Assembly: GCA_028023455.1 (NCBI GenBank)
Contig: JAQFVV010012491.1
Span: 597,001 to 661,000, forward strand
From: Epiperipatus broadwayi
Lineage: Eukaryota; Onychophora; Udeonychophora; Euonychophora; Peripatidae
Direction: 5' to 3'
DNA: 64,000 nucleotides
Shown: piece after piece, positions 25,440 through 36,219 of the stretch
How positions within the stretch are numbered: the first letter of the stretch is position 1
Layout of the letters: each line of letters starts with the position of its first letter
Program-made: the position numbers and the translations under genes
Notes under the pieces: generated by a model
Told to the model about the DNA's origin: nothing
The model's database searches: none
Seen by the model: only the letters and a program-made list of their open reading frames with translations

Positions 25440-25810
25440 TTTTACTTTAGCATCTTAATTTTAAATATGATTATGTAGTCAGTGGTGCATATGTGTCCTT
25501 ATGAAATGTTATGGTGTATTTTCTTATTGCTGTACTTCTTTAATGGTCGCATGTCATTGCGCTGCACCATTACCTTTAGTTCAGGCAATTATCCTCTTCA
25601 GATGGTGACTGGTACAGGCCAACCCATTCTGCTTATTTTAAATGGAGCATGAGACTCATCCAGAGCATAAGACTCCCATATTCTTATATAAATTGCTCGA
25701 TCTACCAGACTAAAATGGCCTCCTATACCACAGCAATGAGAATCGGTCGCAGGGAACCGGTACTCGGTAAAAATCCCGTGAATAAGGCATATATGAGACG
25801 CAAATAAGGC
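25440..25810. other. Unclassified complex island
   Basis: About 370 bp of higher complexity with 'tatataaattgctcg' near 25684 and 'ggtactcggtaaaaatccc' near 25758. LTR-like in base composition, but no repeat partner is present in the window. Confidence 0.2.
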
Positions 25811-26639
25811 TCAGTGTTATATGTTTTTCTTTACACACTAGTATCTGAAGTCTAACTTCCATTAATCAGTTCAACCTGCCATTTTAATAATTAATTCAGT
25901 ATTGATCTGACTAGAATCCAATCTAAATTGCATATTACTGTGTAGAGAATATATATTAAATATTTGTGCTAAGTAAATTATGTTTTTTACAAAATTTATT
26001 ATCACTTCCACTAATAGGGCAAATCTAAATCCTATTATAGCATAAACCTGGCATACATAACCATGAACAAAGGCAAATCGTTCTAAATTAAAATTCCGCT
26101 CATGCAAATTTTACTGTATTATAATTTTATCACCTGCGAGTGATAGAAATATATATGTATAGCCAAATAAATAATTAGTTGTAACCTACATAATATCACC
26201 TGCAGTGATATGAGGCTATATACATATATATGTAGAACGGAAATGCAAACCTCCAAACTTTATTAATCATACTAGAAAGTTGAAATCACTTATAAGTAAA
26301 CTAACTTATATATGTAAACCAAATTGTGTAAAGCTGTACATCCAAAATTGTTACTGATAATGCATCACTTACATGTGAACCCCATTGAATTGTAATGTTC
26401 CCGAATCACCTGCATGTGAAATCCAAAACTTGATTACTATAATAATGTTTTGAATTATTGTTACATTGAATTTATTAAATTGATTTTAAATTTACTCTAG
26501 TTTCTTGTCTTAGTCTTGCTCACCAACTCACTATTATTTAAACTTTAGTAATTAGCTTTATAATTTATTGAAATTTTGTATATAATTAATAATGATAAGG
26601 GTGCCACATGATACCTATATAGATATGCTATATAAAATA

Positions 26640-26880
26640 CCCATTGTTACCCGTCTTGTGTGCTATTGTTGAGCTACTGCCAGCACGTGAAGAAGAGAAA
26701 TGCTGCTGAGACCTCAACTGTGTTATTTGTAAGGTTGTAAGTCTATGAGCAATGGTAGAGAAACTATGGTTATCCCAGAGCTGTGGATTCCACCACCGTA
26801 AACCTGGTCAGCCTTAGGATGATCTATCAGAGTTCTAGATTTTGTTGTGCAAATGCACATATTTGACCGTTACACCTATG
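26640..26880. other. Unclassified complex island next to LINE 3' end
   Basis: A GC-richer 240-bp block ('gagctactgccagcacgtg', 'ccaccaccgtaaacctgg'). No ORF or RNA signature. Confidence 0.2.
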
Positions 26881-27106
26881 ACCTCATTATACTGCATAGG
26901 TTTCTTTAAAACTAATTAAAAAGCTTTTAGGAATATTTCTCAGTATTGTATTTGTCTCTCTCCCCACCCATTATGACTTACAATATTACTTTTTTTTTTT
27001 TTTTAAAAAAAAAAACAAAAAATTTTATTAACAAAGTTTACATGGTTTCATGATACTGTTTTCATACATGGTATACTGCAATGACTGATTGCAAAAGTTC
27101 ATAAGA

Positions 27107-28810
27107 TCAAACACTTGGTAGATCAATCCTGGACCAAGTCTCTTTGTATAACCATTCTGGTGCAAGCAGCCAGTCCCTGGCACTTATGCTCTTGACAAGA
27201 CCTATAAAGGTCTCTGTGACTGAAGATCCTGAATGATGGAAAACACATTCACATCTGGTCAACCAGACTGCAAAGGTAAGGAAGACAGAGAATCGGATAA
27301 GAGAAAAAATTCCTGTCTTGATGGCATTCTGGATATTTAAGGCTTCTCCGATGTCAGATGTAACTTTCTCTGTGATGAAGTTTCTGATTTGGAAAAGAGA
27401 CGGACAATTATAAAGTAAATGTTGGATGGTTTCATTGGCAGTATTACATAGCTGGCATTGAGAATTGATTTTGGTGAATCGTCTTTTCCATACTAAGAAA
27501 TGGTTAGTGGGTAAGGATGAGATGTTGAGCTTTAAAATAAAATGTATGTATTTTGATTCAACAAACCAGTTCTTCAATTTTTTAAGCAATGGTTTATTGT
27601 CTATGTTCAATGTGGTCAGGAGGGCAGTCTGGTTTTGAAATCTGAGGTTATAGGCCTGCCAGTAGGTTATTTTACCTTCAAAAGAGGTTTTAGATAGATT
27701 TATCAGCTTGGTGACATGTAACCAAATAATTGTGGCCCATCTGCTAGCAAGAGGTGGCGGTGTGTCTATAGGTTCCACTGGAGTGGCTAGGTTTAGTTCT
27801 GGCTGTTTTAAGTGAATTGCACGTAGAACTGCAATTGCCTTCTGTAAATAGATTGTTGAAACAGAGTGCAATCCAAGTCCATTTAACTCTCTGGGCATTT
27901 GCATCTTACAGATGCTGATGGCAACAATATTTCCACTCCACATGAGCTTTGAACACAGTGAGTTCATTGATGACTGAAATGCTTTAGTGGGTTTAATTAT
28001 GGGAAGATAATAATTCAATCTCGGAAACACCAGCATGTTGAGAAGGGCTACTTTACCCAGCAGGGAAAGAGAGATTCGGGATAAAGATTGAACCACTTTG
28101 CTAGTTTTTTCCAAAATGGAGTGTTGGATATCTTTTGCCATAGCAAGTCTGGACTTGGCCATAGGAAAACCGAGGAAGAGTTGCGGCTCAGCTGTAAAGA
28201 CTGACGTTATCACTGAGCCAGTACTGATTTTCCACATGGAGGACTTACTGTAGTTGATGTTCAGATTTAGTTTCTTTGAATATTTATCAATGATTTGTGT
28301 GAGTGTTGGAAGGTGAGTTTTATCAGGGAGGAAGATGGTGACATCATCAACATAGGTTATGTGTTGTACATGATGTTTCAGGGCTGGCACGAAAATTCCA
28401 GGGAGTCTGCGCTCAATCTCTCTGAGCATAGGATTTTTATAGGTGATGAAGCAGAGAGTGGCAAGTGGAGATCCCTGGGGAATGGAAAGATGAGGTCTGA
28501 AACTATTGGACAGTCTTCCATCCAGTGATGTAAAAATAGATCTGCTCAAAAGCAGATTACCAATAATTCTGGTATAGATGCCAGGGACTTGATAATCAAG
28601 GAGAGTCTGGAGTAGGACAGTGGGTATAACAGAGTCAAAAGCTGAGGCAAAGTCAAGTTGAATAACTATAGGCTTGGATTTTTTGTGCAGTCTGATGTGT
28701 TCTACCAGAAGAAGAAAACACTGTGCTGCATCCGTGGTGGAAGAGCCCTTACGTGCAAATTGATACTGGCGTGATGTGTGTATAGAGTTGATCTTGGATT
28801 TTGTTCTTGA
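27107..28810 (-). CDS. LINE reverse transcriptase, main part with zf-RVT-like C-terminus
   Basis: An open frame from about 28810 (just after a TAG) to the stop at 27107, more than 560 codons. No usual start is present before 28549 because it is really the continuation of an upstream frame. In order it shows 'GSSTTDAAQ', 'QLDFASAFDS' (first catalytic Asp), 'IPQGSPLA', the active site 'YVDDVTIF' near 28345, 'LFLGFP', and a C-terminal Cys/His segment ('CQLC' then 'NETIQHLLYNC') typical of zf-RVT. The enzyme would prime cDNA on nicked target DNA. A frameshift near 28770-28810 separates it from the first RT motifs, so it is broken. Confidence 0.85.
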   Translation of the reverse strand, partial: SRTKSKINSIHTSRQYQFARKGSSTTDAAQCFLLLVEHIRLHKKSKPIVIQLDFASAFDSVIPTVLLQTLLDYQVPGIYTRIIGNLLLSRSIFTSLDGRLSNSFRPHLSIPQGSPLATLCFITYKNPMLREIERRLPGIFVPALKHHVQHITYVDDVTIFLPDKTHLPTLTQIIDKYSKKLNLNINYSKSSMWKISTGSVITSVFTAEPQLFLGFPMAKSRLAMAKDIQHSILEKTSKVVQSLSRISLSLLGKVALLNMLVFPRLNYYLPIIKPTKAFQSSMNSLCSKLMWSGNIVAISICKMQMPRELNGLGLHSVSTIYLQKAIAVLRAIHLKQPELNLATPVEPIDTPPPLASRWATIIWLHVTKLINLSKTSFEGKITYWQAYNLRFQNQTALLTTLNIDNKPLLKKLKNWFVESKYIHFILKLNISSLPTNHFLVWKRRFTKINSQCQLCNTANETIQHLLYNCPSLFQIRNFITEKVTSDIGEALNIQNAIKTGIFSLIRFSVFLTFAVWLTRCECVFHHSGSSVTETFIGLVKSISARDWLLAPEWLYKETWSRIDLPSV

Positions 28811-29231
28811 CTATGGCCTCAATGATCTTAATTAGGAGGGGAATTATGGAAATGGGCCTTATGTTGGATAGGGTAGAGGGATTAATGGGCTTTTTTAGGA
28901 AAGGAACAAGGGCCACAGGGTACAGGTCTGGAATGTTTTGAAACTCTCCTGCCAGAACATCTATCATCCGCAGTACAATGGGGGCTGTGAAATGTCTCAG
29001 GTGGACAAGTACAAATCTCGGAATTCCATGGAGTCCTGGATGAACACTCCCCGGATAGGCCATGAGCTTTTGGATTATCTGATTTTCACTGATATCATGA
29101 GCGATCCCATCTTCCAAGTGATTCCAGATGTTTCCAATTTCAAATTTATAATTCTGTAGCCTGGTCTGAAAGTGTTCATGAATCTTTGTAAGCATTGCTG
29201 GGCCACTGAGGCAACCTTGATCTACTGACAA
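28749..29231 (-). pseudogene. LINE reverse transcriptase, N-terminal part (frameshifted)
   Basis: A 160-codon frame holding the thumb-proximal start of the RT ('GLHGIPRFVLVHL', 'YPVALVPFLKKP', 'NIRPISIIPLLIKIIEAIV'), which matches the usual 'PVLKKG..NYRPISL' region. It overlaps the endonuclease frame by about 10 bp at its start and is replaced by another frame near 28780. Confidence 0.8.
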
Positions 29232-29899
29232 TGAAGTAGGTGTGGGTCTGCCACTGAACCAATTGCCCAGTGAATGTAACTGCGGGTCCAGCTATGCTGG
29301 TTGGCCAAGAAGATTTTAGACCTTTTAGTAGCAATGTAATGCGCGAGGACCTTTTGCTTGTTATGGTATTGAGTTTTTAGCTCCAAAATATCTTGGGGAT
29401 GAATGTCAATATGGTGTAGAGATTTTAACCTGTTGTTTATGGCATCCAAATCTTTTAATAGTTGATTTGGACCTTTGGTTTTCTTTGTGTACGAGTCTAT
29501 GAGTGAGCTCAATATACCGGTGAAAGATGACCAAGCCTGTAGTGGAGGCAAAGTAAGAATTTTGATTTTTTGGAACAAGATATATGCTTCAGAGAAAATG
29601 AGTTCTGGAGTTGCTGCTTTGTTGAGTAGTCTAATGGTAGGTGTATAATTTATATGAACTGCGGTGGTGGGATCTATATGAAGTGAAATTAGAAGAGCTA
29701 AATGATCAGTGAAGGGTACCAATTGAAGCTTGGTGCATATGTCAAAGTGAAGTTCAGGTGAATAGTAGAGAAGGCCAATTAGGGAATTCTTTTGCAGTGT
29801 GTAGAAGGAGAATGATCCAGGAGGGAAAAACCCCTCTCCACACAAGAGGACTCTATTAATTAAGTGAAGATGTTTTTTGTTAAAATTATCGTAACTCAT
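29222..29899 (-). pseudogene. LINE endonuclease, C-terminal part
   Basis: A 225-codon frame that starts within the 'GDFN' motif and contains 'FTDHLAL', the Asp-His signature at the end of APE-type endonucleases, followed by the linker to the RT. It is separated from the N-terminal part by a one-base shift in a T-run at about 29908-29915. Confidence 0.8.
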
Positions 29900-30330
29900 G
29901 TTGAAGTCACCAAAAAAACAATAGGGGAGGCATCTGAAGAGAGAAGAGAATTGATTTTATTGATTACTAGTTGTGCTGAGTAAGCATCATTTCTGATGTA
30001 CAAGTAAATGATATTTATTGCCATATTTCCAAAAGTGAACTTAATGACCAATAGATCATTGCTAAGGTGTAGTGTTCTGAAAGAGCTGTAGGTCAGGTTC
30101 TTATTGATTATAAAAGCAACTCCAGAAGATGCTGTGTTTGAGGGTACATAGTGAAATAGACCATATTGTTGCATCAGTTGAGTTATTTGGTAATTTGAGT
30201 TTATATGTAATTTAGTTTCGGATAGACAGACTATGTGGAGATCTGTTTTGTCTAGCCATCTTTTAAGTGCAAAGACACGGCCCAGAGAGTTAAAACCCCT
30301 TATGTTTATTCCGGCCAATTTAATAAGCAT
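29896..30330 (-). pseudogene. LINE endonuclease, N-terminal part
   Basis: A 144-codon frame starting at an ATG, with the APE-type landmarks 'INIRGFNS' (active-site Asn region), 'LSETKL' (catalytic Glu) and 'SGVAFIINKN'. The frame ends at the T-run slip that would otherwise lead into the 'GDFN' motif. Confidence 0.8.
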
Positions 30331-30384
30331 GTTGAGTTGTTACAGAGATTTGTAGGTTATGTATACTAAGCTGTGATTAGTACA

Positions 30385-30678
30385 TCACATAGGGGAGATT
30401 ATTGACATAAAATTCTGATTTTCACTAAGTGGTTTGTCAGGGTCATGTGACACCATTACCAGTTGAGTTGGAACAGGTATTTTGGAGCTTAAGTAGGGGT
30501 TGGAATTGTGTTTATCTTCATTGTGATCATTTTCAAAAGCTGTGTTTTGGGAAGAGCTGCTTTCTTGTGTGCTGAGTGATTGAGCTAGTTTAGTTCTTTT
30601 TTCTCTCTTTTTTCTCAAGTTAGTAGCATGGCTTGCTGCTTGTTTGTTGTTTTTGTCATCATTGTCTGAGTCAGCCAT
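30385..30678 (-). CDS. Short ORF upstream of LINE endonuclease
   Basis: A 97-codon ORF, rich in Ser, Asn, Asp and Lys ('NLRKKREKRTKLAQSL'), 55 bp upstream of the endonuclease frame on the same strand. It has the position of an ORF1 but not its usual length or any RNA-binding motif. It could be a truncated ORF1 or 5' leader. Confidence 0.4.
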   Translation of the reverse strand: MADSDNDDKNNKQAASHATNLRKKREKRTKLAQSLSTQESSSSQNTAFENDHNEDKHNSNPYLSSKIPVPTQLVMVSHDPDKPLSENQNFMSIISPM

Positions 30679-31074
30679 AGATGAGTTAATGTTTTCTGGC
30701 TGCGAGCTGGATGAGTCTTGGGTTTAGCAGGGGAATTTTTATTTTTAATATATTTAAACATTAAAAGGTTAAAACAACTTTTAGATTTTATAAATTGAAA
30801 TGTTATATATAGCTTTGATCTAAATAATAATTAATGCAAAATATTAAATATTCTAACTTTAATAAATTATTTCCAGTGCATTAATATCTCATATTGGAGG
30901 GTGTGCGCATGATGCATATTTACAAGCTTTTATATATAACTAATACTATATTATATGCACACAGTCCAATAGTGTGGTTTAAATTTAGGTGGGATGGGGG
31001 AGTGGGCAGAAGATGATAAAATAAATATGACTGAGGTGAAATTAAGATTCGAACTTGAATCTTACAGTTTCAAT

Positions 31075-31403
31075 ACTAGTCTGCATGAATTGCATTTTGG
31101 GGAAATGGAAAAGTACTAATCAGCATGATTTGCATCTTGGGAAAAAGAAAAAAATTTTAGGCAGCATGAATTGCATCTTGGGAAAATGGAAAAATACTAC
31201 TTCAGCATGTATTATATAATGGGAAAATGGAAAAATATTAGTTCAGCATAAATTTCTTCTTGGGAAAATGGAAAAATACTAGTTAACATGAATTGCATCT
31301 TAGAAAAATAAAAAATACTAGTTCAGTATAAATTGGATCTTGAAAAAATGAAAAAATACCAGTTAGCACAGACTGTATCTTGGGAAAATGGAAAAATACT
31401 AGT
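31075..31403. repeat. 40-bp minisatellite, locus 2
   Basis: About eight copies of the same 40-41 bp unit as at 20515-20760, diverged from one another, ending directly at an ATC/ATT microsatellite. Confidence 0.85.
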
Positions 31404-31404
31404 C

Positions 31405-31405
<1 letters not shown>

Positions 31406-31501
<96 letters not shown>

Positions 31502-31502
31502 T
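31406..31502. repeat. (ATC)n(ATT)n microsatellite
   Basis: Nine or so ATC units followed by about 22 ATT units. It produces chance poly-His/Tyr and poly-Asn/Asp frames. Confidence 0.95.
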
Positions 31503-31689
31503 TGTATTAACTTTTTTTCATTGGAATAGTTACAATGAGCAAAATAAAAAAAATTGATATAGAAAATTGTGCATTTCAAAAGAAATGAACCAATGCATAA
31601 TTTTTTTTTATAGAATGAAATCATACATAAATCAATGTGGCTGATATGACTGCAAAGTATTTTAGTTAATAAAAAACAATTTTAAGAAG

Positions 31690-31900
31690 GGTTTTCCTGA
31701 AGGTTTGTAAACTCAATACTCAAAAATCTAAAGATCCAGGTTCGAATCCCATGGCAGTACTGTCCCTGGTTAGAGCAGCAATACCTGAAGAAGAGGGGAG
31801 AATAATGTCTCTCGAAACGTTGTGCATATACTAACCTGTTGGATGTGCTATTACTAAGAGTTGAATGTATTTGGAATATTTAAATAAAAGTTAATTTTTT
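31690..31900 (+). repeat. SINE- or Penelope-related unit: B box plus hammerhead-like core
   Basis: A perfect B box (GGTTCGAATCC at 31739-31749) is followed 36 bases on by a hammerhead-like core and then by 'aaataaaag' near 31881 and a T-rich end. It may be a tRNA-headed short retroposon that carries a Penelope-type ribozyme, or the end of a Penelope-like element next to a tRNA-like motif. Confidence 0.45.
31785..31818 (+). ncRNA. Hammerhead-like ribozyme core
   Basis: CTGAAGA (31785-31791) fits the CUGANGA box. A stem II with complementary sides 'gggaga' and 'tctctc' follows, then GAAAC (31814-31818). All core bases visible to the eye are intact. Stems I and III were not folded by computation. 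Confidence 0.5.
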
Positions 31901-33330
31901 TTAAAGAGAGTCGATACTCATATTAGATGATGGAAATAGTCCAATATAAAAATATAATATTAAGAGACAGTATATTTTATAAAATATGCAAAAACAAGTC
32001 AAAAAATTCTGTGAAGCCAAATTACATTATTACTTTTTTAAAAAAAAAAACGAAAATTGCACACTATTTTCGGAAGGGGAGATTATAAAAGACTATCGTA
32101 GCTACTATGAAATTAATCTACTCAGAACATAAAAAGAAATTCGAGAATTACGTCAAAAAATAGTTATTGGGTGAATTAAAAAATTGTCGTTAAATATGGT
32201 TTAGTCATTAATAATAATGATGTTACTTTATTTTTAACTCACAAAAAATTAACGCCCTCCTTTAAAAAGAGAAAGTTGAAATTAGCCTTCCAGTTGAAAA
32301 GGTTGCTAACTGTTAATGATTAAAAGTAAAATAATTAAATTTTTGATCAAATATAGCAGGCTAATTTTTAAGTGAAGAATTTTATATGACTAGAATTATA
32401 TTATAAATATCCAATTGACCCTTGGCAGAAAAACGGTTGATCTATACAATACAGACATATAACATTCAAATATTGATTAAAACAATCCTGCTTTTTATAC
32501 ATTGTATTTCTCTCATTTTAAATGAAAAAAAGTTTAATTATTTTTTTTTTTAAAAAAAATGTTAGTTGAAAAAACAAAGCAATTAATAATGTGTAATTAG
32601 AAGTTAGAGGGGGTGTGGATAATTAATTAGTTGGCAGATATACCAAAAAACCCACAAAAGAACCTAATTAGCAACTGTCTTGTTACATGTTTTATACTTT
32701 TGCTAATGAAATGTAATAAGAAATTGATTTATACGAAATATTTTTTGTATGATAAAATAAAATTGTACTTTTTTAATTAACGTATAACTTGTGAAATGCG
32801 TTAACATTAACTGTTAAAATAATATTTTTATTCTCTTTATCCTAATCACATGTTTACAATTTTCAGAAAGTCAGTTTGGAAAGTCAAATCAAAAAATGTT
32901 TCCTTTAATTAACATAAATAATATTTCAAAGAAACTAAATTATATCGTTAAAAAAATTTCGATATGTACATGTTTAGAACTGTAAAGAAATAACATCTTA
33001 ATATCATTTGTATGCTACTTGAGGTGGTTGGAAGTCTCATCTGTTAATAATGGAACGTTAATTTAATATTTTTCAAAATATTAACCTTATTTTAAAAGTA
33101 GGATTAAAATAATGAAAAAATCAATATAATTTTGAAAAGTTTTTGACAGATATTGTATTTTAGAAAATTTAACAAGTAAAAGATAACTTTTAAAATATAA
33201 CTTATAATAACTTTTAATTAGCTGTAATACGAATTTAATTGAAATGTAAATCATCATTTACCAAAGTAAAGAAATTTTAATTTTCAATTTTTGTTTATTT
33301 ATATTGTACTTATTATATATATATATAATT
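31901..33330. other. AT-rich non-coding stretch
   Basis: Nothing recognised. Confidence 0.45.
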
Positions 33331-33337
33331 AGAAAGT

Positions 33338-34018
33338 ATTTGAACCCAAACTTTCAAGCTCCCTTTAGTCATACACTACATCCTATACGTATGACTACAC
33401 ACATATAAAAAAGATAAATAATCTCCAATATATGTGTATTCCATGCTGAACCAGCACTCATCAGTTGGTCCAGATCATCATTTCTCACACACATGCATAA
33501 TCAATGTTCGGTTTTTATATTAAGATAGCAAATCTTCAAACCTTAATTGACAGGCTTCAATCGTCTCCACTCTTCAACTCTTCGGCCAGCCATATTACTG
33601 AAAATCGGATGATGGCATATTCAAATCCCTTATTTGCCAATTTTTGTTACGCTATACCCATGTTGAATGTAAATTGTCAAATAAGGGATTAGATTGACTT
33701 ATTCAACATGGGTAAAAAATGGCAAATAAGGGATTTGAACATGCCATCATCAGATTTTCAACGATATGGATGACTGAAGAGTGGGGAGGATTGAAACCTG
33801 TCCATTAATGTTTGAAGATTTGCTATCTTAATATAAAAACTGAGCACTGATTATACATGTGTAGGAGATGATGATCCGGACTAACTGATGAATGCTGATT
33901 CAGCACAAAATATGTATGTTGGAGATCATTTATTTTTTTTATATGTAAGTGATCATGTGTGTTGTCTATAAAGGATGGCGTGAATGACTAAAGGGAGCTT
34001 GAAAGTTTGAGTTCAAAT
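33338..34018. mobile_element. Long hairpin (foldback) element, family A
   Basis: A near-palindrome of about 680 bp with centre near 33680. The left end 'tttgaacccaaactttcaagctccc' is matched by the right end in reverse complement, and the inner parts ('gatagcaaatcttcaaac', 'caaatcccttatttgcca') also pair. Internal blocks recur in the 59001-59305 element. The terminal 25 bp resemble the B-box end of a tRNA-like head. It may be an inverted SINE pair or a foldback transposon. No ORF is likely to be real. Confidence 0.8.
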
Positions 34019-35253
34019 CAACTCTAATTACATGTAGTTTAAATATAAATACTATATATGTATTTAAATATTATTTTATATATAAGAAGTCATATAAATA
34101 ATATTTCATGATGAGTTTCAAATTATTATCCTAATAATAACTAAATTGGAAAGTTTTAATATTTCTCTTTTTATTATATTGTCAAAAATTTTGGTAGATT
34201 ATTTAAAATGGAAACATTATTTTAATAATCACAGCATTAAAAATAAACTTTTCATTTTGCATCATTTGTGGAGAAAACCAGTAAAAAGAAAAGATAGCTT
34301 CTTATTAATCTTTTAAATTTGATATTTTATTTATTGTTTATATAAATAATCTTATTAAGGTTTTTTTAAACTACAATAAAATAGATAAATTTTACTATTT
34401 CTTGGATAAAAATTGGCAAAAACGATGTAAAAAGGTAAAATATATTTCTTATATATCCTTCCCCCCCCCATTTTTTAATTGCTACTTTATTTTAAGTATT
34501 TAATATTTTTTTATGTGTCAGTGAAAACATTTTTTTAAGCATTAAACACAATCATTGAGATGTGCAAATTTCATACCAAAAAGAAAAGATGAATGCTAAT
34601 ACCACTACAAATTAGTATTTGATTAGTTGCTTTGAACAATAGTTATAGGTAAAGATATTTTTAAGTTCGTTAAAAGTTAACCAAAAATAATTTTAATTAT
34701 TTAAATACAAAATTTTCAATTACACTAAAATATTTCAAGATTTGAGGATACTATACGATTTGTGTGTTATAAATCTGCAAAAAAGTACAAATATTGTATG
34801 ATTGGCAGTGAGAAAGTTTTGTTTCAAAATTTCTTAGTCAGTTATATAAAATGCAGCTTTCATCAAAGGAGATTCAAATCAAAATTACTATTTAAAGGAC
34901 ACAGTTTATTTACCCAAAAAGGTTGAACAAGTGTTAATAAAAGTTTAGGGGCTTAATGTTTTTTGTAAATAATTTCTTGTTAAATTATTTAAAGTTCAAA
35001 AATATGATGATCCTTTTTTTATAAATAATTTGGAAAGCATGAACAGCAATTAAAATGTAGTCATCATAGGATTCATTCAGCTTTGTTTAATGATAGCCCA
35101 CTCTGATTTTTAATTAAGATCTTATTGTACCAAATCCAAGAAGATATATTTTTGGCACTTTATAGCTTAAATATTGATATTAAAAATCAAAAAGATCATT
35201 CATTAATTCTTGACATTTTGGATCATCTGAACAAAGATGGAATCAAAAATAAT

Positions 35254-35255
<2 letters not shown>
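34019..35255. other. AT-rich non-coding stretch
   Basis: No gene. A C9 tract lies near 34464. Confidence 0.45.

Positions 35256-35286
<31 letters not shown>
35256..35286. repeat. (CT)n microsatellite
   Basis: About 15 CT units, 45 bp before the LTR element. Confidence 0.95.
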
Positions 35287-35289
<3 letters not shown>

Positions 35290-35331
35290 ATGAATCTTAT
35301 GAATTGAATATTATACTTAAAATATTATTGT

Positions 35332-35336
35332 TGGAT
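35332..35336. repeat. Target-site duplication, left (TGGAT)
   Basis: The five bases TGGAT precede the left LTR and are repeated directly after the right LTR. Confidence 0.85.
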
Positions 35337-35770
35337 TGTTGTATTTGGTGTGAGAAATAAACAACGACTTTACTGGAGACAATTTACTCCAGAAGTTTTC
35401 GATTTATTTTATTGAAAGTAAAAATAATTATAATGGAAAATAATTATAATTAAAAACAAGTTGTGGGATTATTTTTATCAGAGATAAAAATATCTAATTA
35501 AAGTAAGAACAATAAAACGGATTTGGAAAACACGCAATTAAGTTTTTGGAATGTAACAGATAAGACTTAACAAAAGAACTCAGAGAGATATATAAACTGC
35601 TAGAGGAAAACATCGTGCACTTGTTACAGTCTTGTTAACAGAAGTGGATACGTAAAGCTATTAAGAGCTATTTGCGGCACAACGGTTTTAAGAGTTGTTC
35701 AGCCGAATTTCGATCGGATTGTAAGTGTTTTTCCACCCCTCTGGAAAAGCTTAGGGGTGAAGACATTACA
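35337..35770 (+). repeat. Left LTR
   Basis: Begins TGTTGTATTTGG and ends GACATTACA. It contains a TATA-like 'gatatataaac' and 'caataaaacgg' as promoter and polyadenylation candidates. It aligns end to end with 37335-37764. Confidence 0.9.
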
Positions 35771-35774
35771 AGAT

Positions 35775-35792
35775 TGGCGCAGTCTAAGTTTC
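35775..35792 (+). promoter_or_regulatory. Primer-binding site candidate
   Basis: TGGCGCAGTC starts 4 bases after the left LTR. TGGCGC is the usual start of a PBS that pairs with a tRNA 3' end. The tRNA was not identified. Confidence 0.6.
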
Positions 35793-35823
35793 AAACCTAG
35801 TAAAACTTGAAGGAATAAGCCAG

Positions 35824-36216
35824 ATGAGAAAATCAATCGATACATTCGGAAAAAGTAAAATGTCGTTAGGACAAAGCAGTATTCCTGAATTTAGCATTGA
35901 AAATGCCGAGGTGCCTCTCTATATAATTCAATTGGAAAATTTTTTCAAGTTAAATGGGATAAAAAATAATGAAAAAAAAGTGGCCGCACTTTTATGTTTA
36001 GGAGGATGCAAACTCATAGAAATTATTAATAAATTATGGGACGGACCGATAACTGATGGAGTACATTTTGAAGATATAGTTAAAAAATTAACGGACTATT
36101 TTAGCCCAAAGCCATCTAGACACATAGTTAGATTAACTCAGAGAAAAAGAAAGCAAGCCAGGGAGGAAAAAATTAAAGACTATGATATAGCATTAAAACA
36201 GCTGTCAAAAAACTGA
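35824..36216 (+). CDS. Gag, N-terminal part (capsid-like)
   Basis: A 130-codon frame from the ATG at 35824, downstream of the PBS. It contains a segment typical of Gypsy-type gag: '[12 protein letters not shown]', then '[11 protein letters not shown]', '[17 protein letters not shown]' and a basic '[13 protein letters not shown]'. Gag would assemble the particle that packages the RNA. The frame stops at a TGA at 36214-36216, and one base of shift leads into the next gag segment. The shift may be an inactivating mutation. No slippery heptamer was confirmed. Confidence 0.75.
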   Translation: MRKSIDTFGKSKMSLGQSSIPEFSIENAEVPLYIIQLENFFKLNGIKNNEKKVAALLCLGGCKLIEIINKLWDGPITDGVHFEDIVKKLTDYFSPKPSRHIVRLTQRKRKQAREEKIKDYDIALKQLSKN

Positions 36217-36219
36217 TTA

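Larger units (their letters stand above)
26990..30725 (-). mobile_element. Nearly complete L1/Tx1-like non-LTR retrotransposon
   Basis: On the minus strand the element runs from an upstream short ORF (30678-30385) through an apurinic-type endonuclease (30330-29222) and reverse transcriptase with C-terminal zinc finger (29231-27107) to an A-tail seen as the T-run at about 26991-27004. Three frame breaks separate the ORFs, so it cannot encode a full protein as it stands. The RT active site is YVDD. L1/Tx1 placement rests on the RT-endonuclease layout and the C-terminal CCHC-like segment, and is provisional. Two older relatives lie at 10145-11270 and 15190-19430. Confidence 0.85.

Noticed and set aside
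31283-31624. ORFs with poly-His/Tyr and poly-Asn/Asp
   Set aside because: They are translations of the (ATC)n(ATT)n array and of the minisatellite.
31680-31755. tRNA gene suggested by the perfect B box
   Set aside because: No acceptor stem, anticodon arm or good A box at the right distance; better explained as a tRNA-like retroposon head.
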